Source: an uncultured Alistipes sp.
GTDB lineage: Bacteria; Bacteroidota; Bacteroidia; Bacteroidales; Rikenellaceae
Direction of reading: 5' to 3'
Assembly: GCA_934754975.1 (NCBI GenBank)
Contig: CAKVKI010000099.1
Coordinates: forward strand, 1-9,024
Length of the DNA: 9,024 bases
The translations under genes and the position numbers were made by a program. Shown here in pieces: positions 6,856-9,024 of the stretch. Below the pieces are notes generated by a model. That model worked only from the letters and a program-made list of their open reading frames with translations. It had not been told where the DNA came from and ran no database searches. Numbering within the stretch: the stretch's first letter is position 1; the number at the start of each line of letters is the position of its first letter.

Positions 6856-6888
6856 AAAAAAAGCCCTCCCCGACTTTCGGACGCAGGC
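6856..6888 (-). terminator. Possible minus-strand terminator upstream of the Fpg/Nei-like gene
   Basis: Read on the minus strand, a hairpin with CCGA/TCGG (loop at 6874-6876) and an outer GCC/GGC pair (6863-6865 with 6886-6888) is followed by T7 (6862-6856). The stem is interrupted and short, about 7 pairs. If real, it implies leftward transcription arriving from the 6900-7274 region, although no protein gene is seen there on that strand. Confidence 0.35.
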
Positions 6889-6908
6889 AGAAGAAAACGT
6901 CGTTCCGA

Positions 6909-6939
6909 TTTGCCGGACAAGATGTTTTTTCTATATTTG
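6909..6939 (+). promoter_or_regulatory. Consensus Bacteroidota promoter upstream of the structured region
   Basis: TTTG at 6909-6912 and TATATTTG at 6932-6939 are separated by exactly 19 bases, the best match to the phylum consensus in the window. Transcription would start near 6946. No protein gene starts nearby: the first ATG (6968) opens only MKK-stop, and the next gene starts at 7275. It therefore drives either a small RNA or a leader of about 330 bases for the paralogue pair; no other TAnnTTTG box lies in 7223-7274. Confidence 0.7.
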
Positions 6940-6967
6940 TATAGTTAAATCCGAAAAACAGACGCCT

Positions 6968-6979
6968 ATGAAGAAATAA
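6968..6979 (+). other. Three-codon mini-ORF (Met-Lys-Lys-stop)
   Basis: ATG AAG AAA TAA lies about 22 bases after the predicted start of the 6909-6939 promoter, where a normal gene start would be. It may be chance, a minimal leader ORF, or the stump of a lost MKK-type secreted protein gene. Nothing coding follows in this frame. Confidence 0.2.
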
Positions 6980-7012
6980 CAGCACGATTTTTTCTGCACA
7001 CGACTTACACAC

Positions 7013-7042
7013 GTGCCGATTCCGCACTAAAAGCGCCGGCAC
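7013..7042 (+). other. GC stem-loop in the 6940-7274 non-coding region
   Basis: GTGCCG (7013-7018) pairs with CGGCAC (7037-7042), and CGC (7023-7025) pairs with GCG (7033-7035) around the loop ACTAAAA. It sits just before the long rod-forming sequence and could be part of the same transcript. No T run follows, so it is not an intrinsic terminator. Confidence 0.4.
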
Positions 7043-7045
7043 ATA

Positions 7046-7222
7046 CATATAAAAAGCGCCAGCTTTTATTCATACATCTTGAAACTTAGGACACTTCAAA
7101 TGGTAGTTGTGAATAAAACGGACGCTCACGTTACTGCGTGGGCTATACTGTTTTATTTGATTACCAGGGTATCCTAAGACCTCAAGATGCAAATAAAAGT
7201 GTAGTCCCACGTTTTTTATATG
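7046..7222 (+). ncRNA. Candidate structured RNA: 177-base rod with central bubble (6S-like architecture)
   Basis: The whole segment can fold on itself. Helices, outside in: 7046-7058 with 7210-7222 (13 pairs, one G-T); 7063-7070 with 7192-7199 (8 perfect); 7075-7082 with 7182-7189 (8 perfect); 7085-7091 with 7172-7178 (7 perfect); an asymmetric bubble; 7101-7105 with 7162-7166; 7110-7119 with 7150-7159 (two G-T); and 7124-7130 with 7137-7143 around a 6-base loop. About 60 pairs fall in 177 bases. A closing stem, central bubble and apical stem at this length resemble 6S RNA, which binds RNA polymerase by mimicking an open promoter. No conserved 6S sequence could be checked. The plus strand is preferred because of the upstream promoter and the T6 at 7212-7217, but the ends are nearly symmetric and the minus strand is possible. 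A leader attenuator or a MITE-like repeat are alternatives. Confidence 0.45.
7137..7217 (+). terminator. Alternative terminator hairpin competing with the rod
   Basis: CGTGGGCTATAC (7137-7148) pairs with 7199-7211 in 12 pairs with one bulged T. TTTTATTTG (7151-7159) pairs perfectly with CAAATAAAA (7190-7198). The combined stem has 21 pairs and a 30-base loop, and T6 (7212-7217) follows immediately. This looks like an intrinsic terminator 58 bases before the ATG at 7275. It cannot form together with the rod, so it could end a small RNA or act as an attenuator for the downstream pair. Confidence 0.5.
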
Positions 7223-7274
7223 CCCTGCCCAACACAACCGCCCCGGGACTGGCATTCAAAAACCAGCAACAACC

Positions 7275-8120
7275 ATGAAAAAATTTTATATTTGTCTACC
7301 GGCAATCCTGACCTGCATTTTCCAGCTTTCGGCACAGGATATCATCACCAAACGCAACGGCGAAGAGATCGAAGCCAAAGTCGCCGAGATAGGCGACACG
7401 CAAATCAAGTACCGGAAATACGAAAATCCGCAGGGAGCGCTCTACAATATTCCGGCATCGGAGGTCTTCGTCATCCGGTTCGAGGACGGAACACGGGAGG
7501 TCATAACGCCGCTCGACGGCGCTTCGCAGACCTCGGCCCGCACCACCGCAAAACCGGCAGCGACAGGAACCGACACTGCGCCGGCAGGCACGAACGACAA
7601 CTACGCACAGATCAACCGGAGCGTAAAGAGGACGAAGGGGCCGCTTCGAGACAAACATTTCTACATCGGACCGCGTGCCGAATTCGGATATGCGGCAATA
7701 ACGTCCAAAAGCGGGAATATATCGGGCCCCGTCTGCTCGGCCGGAGCGATTGCCGAATATATGTTCGACAAAATAAGTCCCCACGGTGCGGGTATGTGCA
7801 TCAGCTACGACATGTATATGCTCGAAGAGGATTTTGACCTGAACTGCATGAATATCGATTTGTATTATGTCTACCGGCCGCGCAGCCGCTGGAATTGCTT
7901 TGCAGGGTTCAAATTCGGAATCCCGGTCAAATCCGAAGCGTCCGGTGTCGACCTGAAGACAGTGACGAATACGGCCGTCGGTATCGAGATGGGCGCAGGA
8001 TGGGCCACGCGGCATTTCGACCTCGGCGCGGCAATCTTCACGAACTTCAACAGTACGCTCGATGTATCCGAAAGCAACCGGATGGTAGGTGTCAAACTGC
8101 GGATAGCATATCGTTTTTAA
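7275..8120 (+). CDS. Secreted protein: shared N-terminal module plus outer-membrane beta-barrel-like domain
   Basis: The 281-residue product has a signal peptide (MKKFYICLPAILTCIFQLSA, cut before Gln21). A module of about 57 residues (21-78) follows, DIITKRNGEEIEAKVAEIGD to FEDGTREV, the same module that opens the next gene. A low-complexity Ala/Thr/Pro linker (about 80-125) leads to a C-terminal region of alternating strands that starts DKHFYIGPRAEFGYAA and ends VGVKLRIAYRF. Phe at the very end after alternating hydrophobics is typical of outer-membrane barrels recognised by the BAM machinery. About 150 residues would suit a small 8-strand barrel. The module may face the periplasm; its ligand is unknown. 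The gene is 3 bases from the next one, and its promoter may be the distant 6909-6939 site, across the structured region. No enzymatic motif was seen. Confidence 0.85.
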   Translation: MKKFYICLPAILTCIFQLSAQDIITKRNGEEIEAKVAEIGDTQIKYRKYENPQGALYNIPASEVFVIRFEDGTREVITPLDGASQTSARTTAKPAATGTDTAPAGTNDNYAQINRSVKRTKGPLRDKHFYIGPRAEFGYAAITSKSGNISGPVCSAGAIAEYMFDKISPHGAGMCISYDMYMLEEDFDLNCMNIDLYYVYRPRSRWNCFAGFKFGIPVKSEASGVDLKTVTNTAVGIEMGAGWATRHFDLGAAIFTNFNSTLDVSESNRMVGVKLRIAYRF

Positions 8121-8123
8121 GCC

Positions 8124-8978
8124 ATGAAACAGTTGCTGCTATTTATCGCATGCTGTCTGATCGGAGCAAGTTCGGCAGCACAGGATATCATCCTGAAACG
8201 AAATGCCGAGCAGATCGAAGCCGTCGTGAAAGAGATTACCGATACCGACGTCAAATACAAGAAATTCACGAATCCCGAAGGCGTCACCTATTCCATAAGG
8301 CGCAGCGCAGTGTTTTCAATCACCTATGAAAACGGCACCAAGGATCTTTTCGCAGATGAAAAACCGCAGGCTGCCGCCGACAGCTATCCCTATCCACCCG
8401 TTTCCCGCAGCTATTCGCTCGGAGAGCTGTTCGATGAGGGCGGTGTGCGGGGCATTGTCATTCGGGTCTCGGAAGACGGCCGGCACGGACTGCTCCTGTC
8501 GCACGTGGAAGGGAAAACAGAATGGGGATTTATTAACAAAAATCCATTGAAAGAAAAAGGCTTCGCGAGCGGCTGCACCGATACCGAAGACGGATGGAAA
8601 AATATGCTGGCCATACGGGAATTAATCGCAAACACAGACTTATTGTGGTCGAACCTGCCTGCATTCTCCTGGTGCAAAGACCTCGGTCCGGGCTGGTATC
8701 TTCCGGCGCGAAAAGAACTGGAATCCCTATGGAATTTCGGAGAAAGTAATCCGGCTTACTCGTATAAGGAGCATAAAGAGGCCATAGAAAACCTGAATTT
8801 ACGGCTTGCGGAATACGGACTGGCGGAACTCGGCCGTATGCGCGACTATTGGAATTCGACGGAAGCAGATGCAAAGAGGGCGCATATATTTGTCTTTATC
8901 AATGCACCCTTCAAAAGCTACACAAAAGGAACAGAGAAATTTGCCGAACGCTTCGTAAGAGCCGTTCACAAATTCTGA
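8124..8978 (+). CDS. Secreted protein: shared N-terminal module plus DUF1566-like domain
   Basis: The 284-residue product has a signal peptide (MKQLLLFIACCLIGASSAA, probable cut before Gln20). Residues 20-76 repeat the module of the upstream gene with about 32 of 57 identical positions (KRNxExIEA, DTxxKYxK, NPxG, VFxI, GT). The rest resembles the Bacteroidota DUF1566/Lcl-type domain: GVRGIVIRVSEDGRHGLLLS (107-126), FSWCKDLGPGWYLPARKELE (181-200), DYWNSTEAD (241-249), and the ending FVRAVHKF. Such domains are common in exported surface proteins of gut Bacteroidales; the fold is related to C-type-lectin-like modules and the ligand is usually unknown. Cys10/Cys11 do not make a convincing lipobox. 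It starts 3 bases after the upstream stop, so it is surely co-transcribed, and a terminator hairpin follows. Confidence 0.88.
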   Translation: MKQLLLFIACCLIGASSAAQDIILKRNAEQIEAVVKEITDTDVKYKKFTNPEGVTYSIRRSAVFSITYENGTKDLFADEKPQAAADSYPYPPVSRSYSLGELFDEGGVRGIVIRVSEDGRHGLLLSHVEGKTEWGFINKNPLKEKGFASGCTDTEDGWKNMLAIRELIANTDLLWSNLPAFSWCKDLGPGWYLPARKELESLWNFGESNPAYSYKEHKEAIENLNLRLAEYGLAELGRMRDYWNSTEADAKRAHIFVFINAPFKSYTKGTEKFAERFVRAVHKF

Positions 8979-8994
8979 ATAGAGAGTTCGGACA

Positions 8995-9020
8995 GGGTGA
9001 GGGCTAATCGGTCCTCACCC
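8995..9020 (+). terminator. Terminator hairpin at the right edge
   Basis: GGGTGAGGG (8995-9003) pairs with TCCTCACCC (9012-9020), 9 pairs with one G-T and an 8-base loop, 16 bases after the last stop codon. The window ends 4 bases later, so the expected T run cannot be checked. Confidence 0.6.
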
Positions 9021-9024
9021 ATTC

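Noticed and set aside
6776..7048. 90-codon minus-strand ORF upstream of the Fpg-like gene
   Set aside because: It runs through the predicted promoter and terminator signals, is rich in Phe/Cys/Arg without pattern, and overlaps the Fpg-like start; probably not translated.
7159..7173. Resemblance to the universal 16S rRNA site near the 806R primer (TACCAGGGTATC shared)
   Set aside because: A 12-base match somewhere between a 9-kb window and a 16S gene is expected about once by chance, and the flanks do not continue to match. It is not an rRNA fragment.
7286..7293. TATATTTG -7 box inside the start of the first paralogue
   Set aside because: It is produced by the codons for Phe-Tyr-Ile-Cys, has no -33 partner and lies within the coding sequence.
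7296..8015. 239-codon minus-strand ORF
   Set aside because: Antisense shadow of the first paralogue, whose module is confirmed by its homology to the next gene.

Overview
The window looks like chromosome from a GC-rich member of the Bacteroidota, most likely an Alistipes-like Bacteroidales. Several genes are preceded by the Bacteroidota housekeeping promoter signature (TAnnTTTG at -7, often with TTTG about 19 bases upstream) and lack clear Shine-Dalgarno sites. The protein content (short zinc-ribbon protein, secreted M48 protease, beta-barrel protein ending in Phe, DUF1566-like secreted protein) also fits. The genus is an inference from overall character; no marker gene is present. No tRNA, rRNA, CRISPR array, transposase or integrase gene was seen.

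Left part (1-4440). A nitroreductase-family flavoprotein gene, cut by the left edge, is divergent from dapF (diaminopimelate epimerase). The two share a short AT-rich control region where a near-perfect palindrome carries one -7 box on each strand. dapF overlaps a 64-codon gene for a very acidic small protein. An alpha/beta hydrolase and then a 606-residue membrane protein with a DUF3828-like C-terminus follow in the same direction. No internal promoter was seen, so these four may form one operon.

Middle part (4441-6779). Two single-gene units follow, each with a good promoter: a PF12674-type zinc-ribbon protein and an exported M48 metalloprotease. In both upstream gaps the -33 TTTG box lies in the distal part of the hairpin that ends the preceding gene. 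Two intrinsic terminators are clear, at 4867-4896 and 5797-5827. On the minus strand lies an Fpg/Nei-family protein that keeps the fold and zinc finger but seems to have lost the main catalytic residues.

Right part (6780-9024). About 495 bases without a protein gene hold a consensus plus-strand promoter, a three-codon mini-ORF, a GC stem-loop and a 177-base sequence that can fold into one long rod with a central bubble, resembling 6S RNA in architecture. The same bases can also form two perfect-stem hairpins, the second followed directly by T6, so the element may be a bistable small RNA or a leader attenuator. Downstream are two tandem secreted paralogues three bases apart. They share a roughly 57-residue N-terminal module but have unrelated C-terminal domains: an outer-membrane barrel in one and a DUF1566-like domain in the other. 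A terminator hairpin follows at the right edge.
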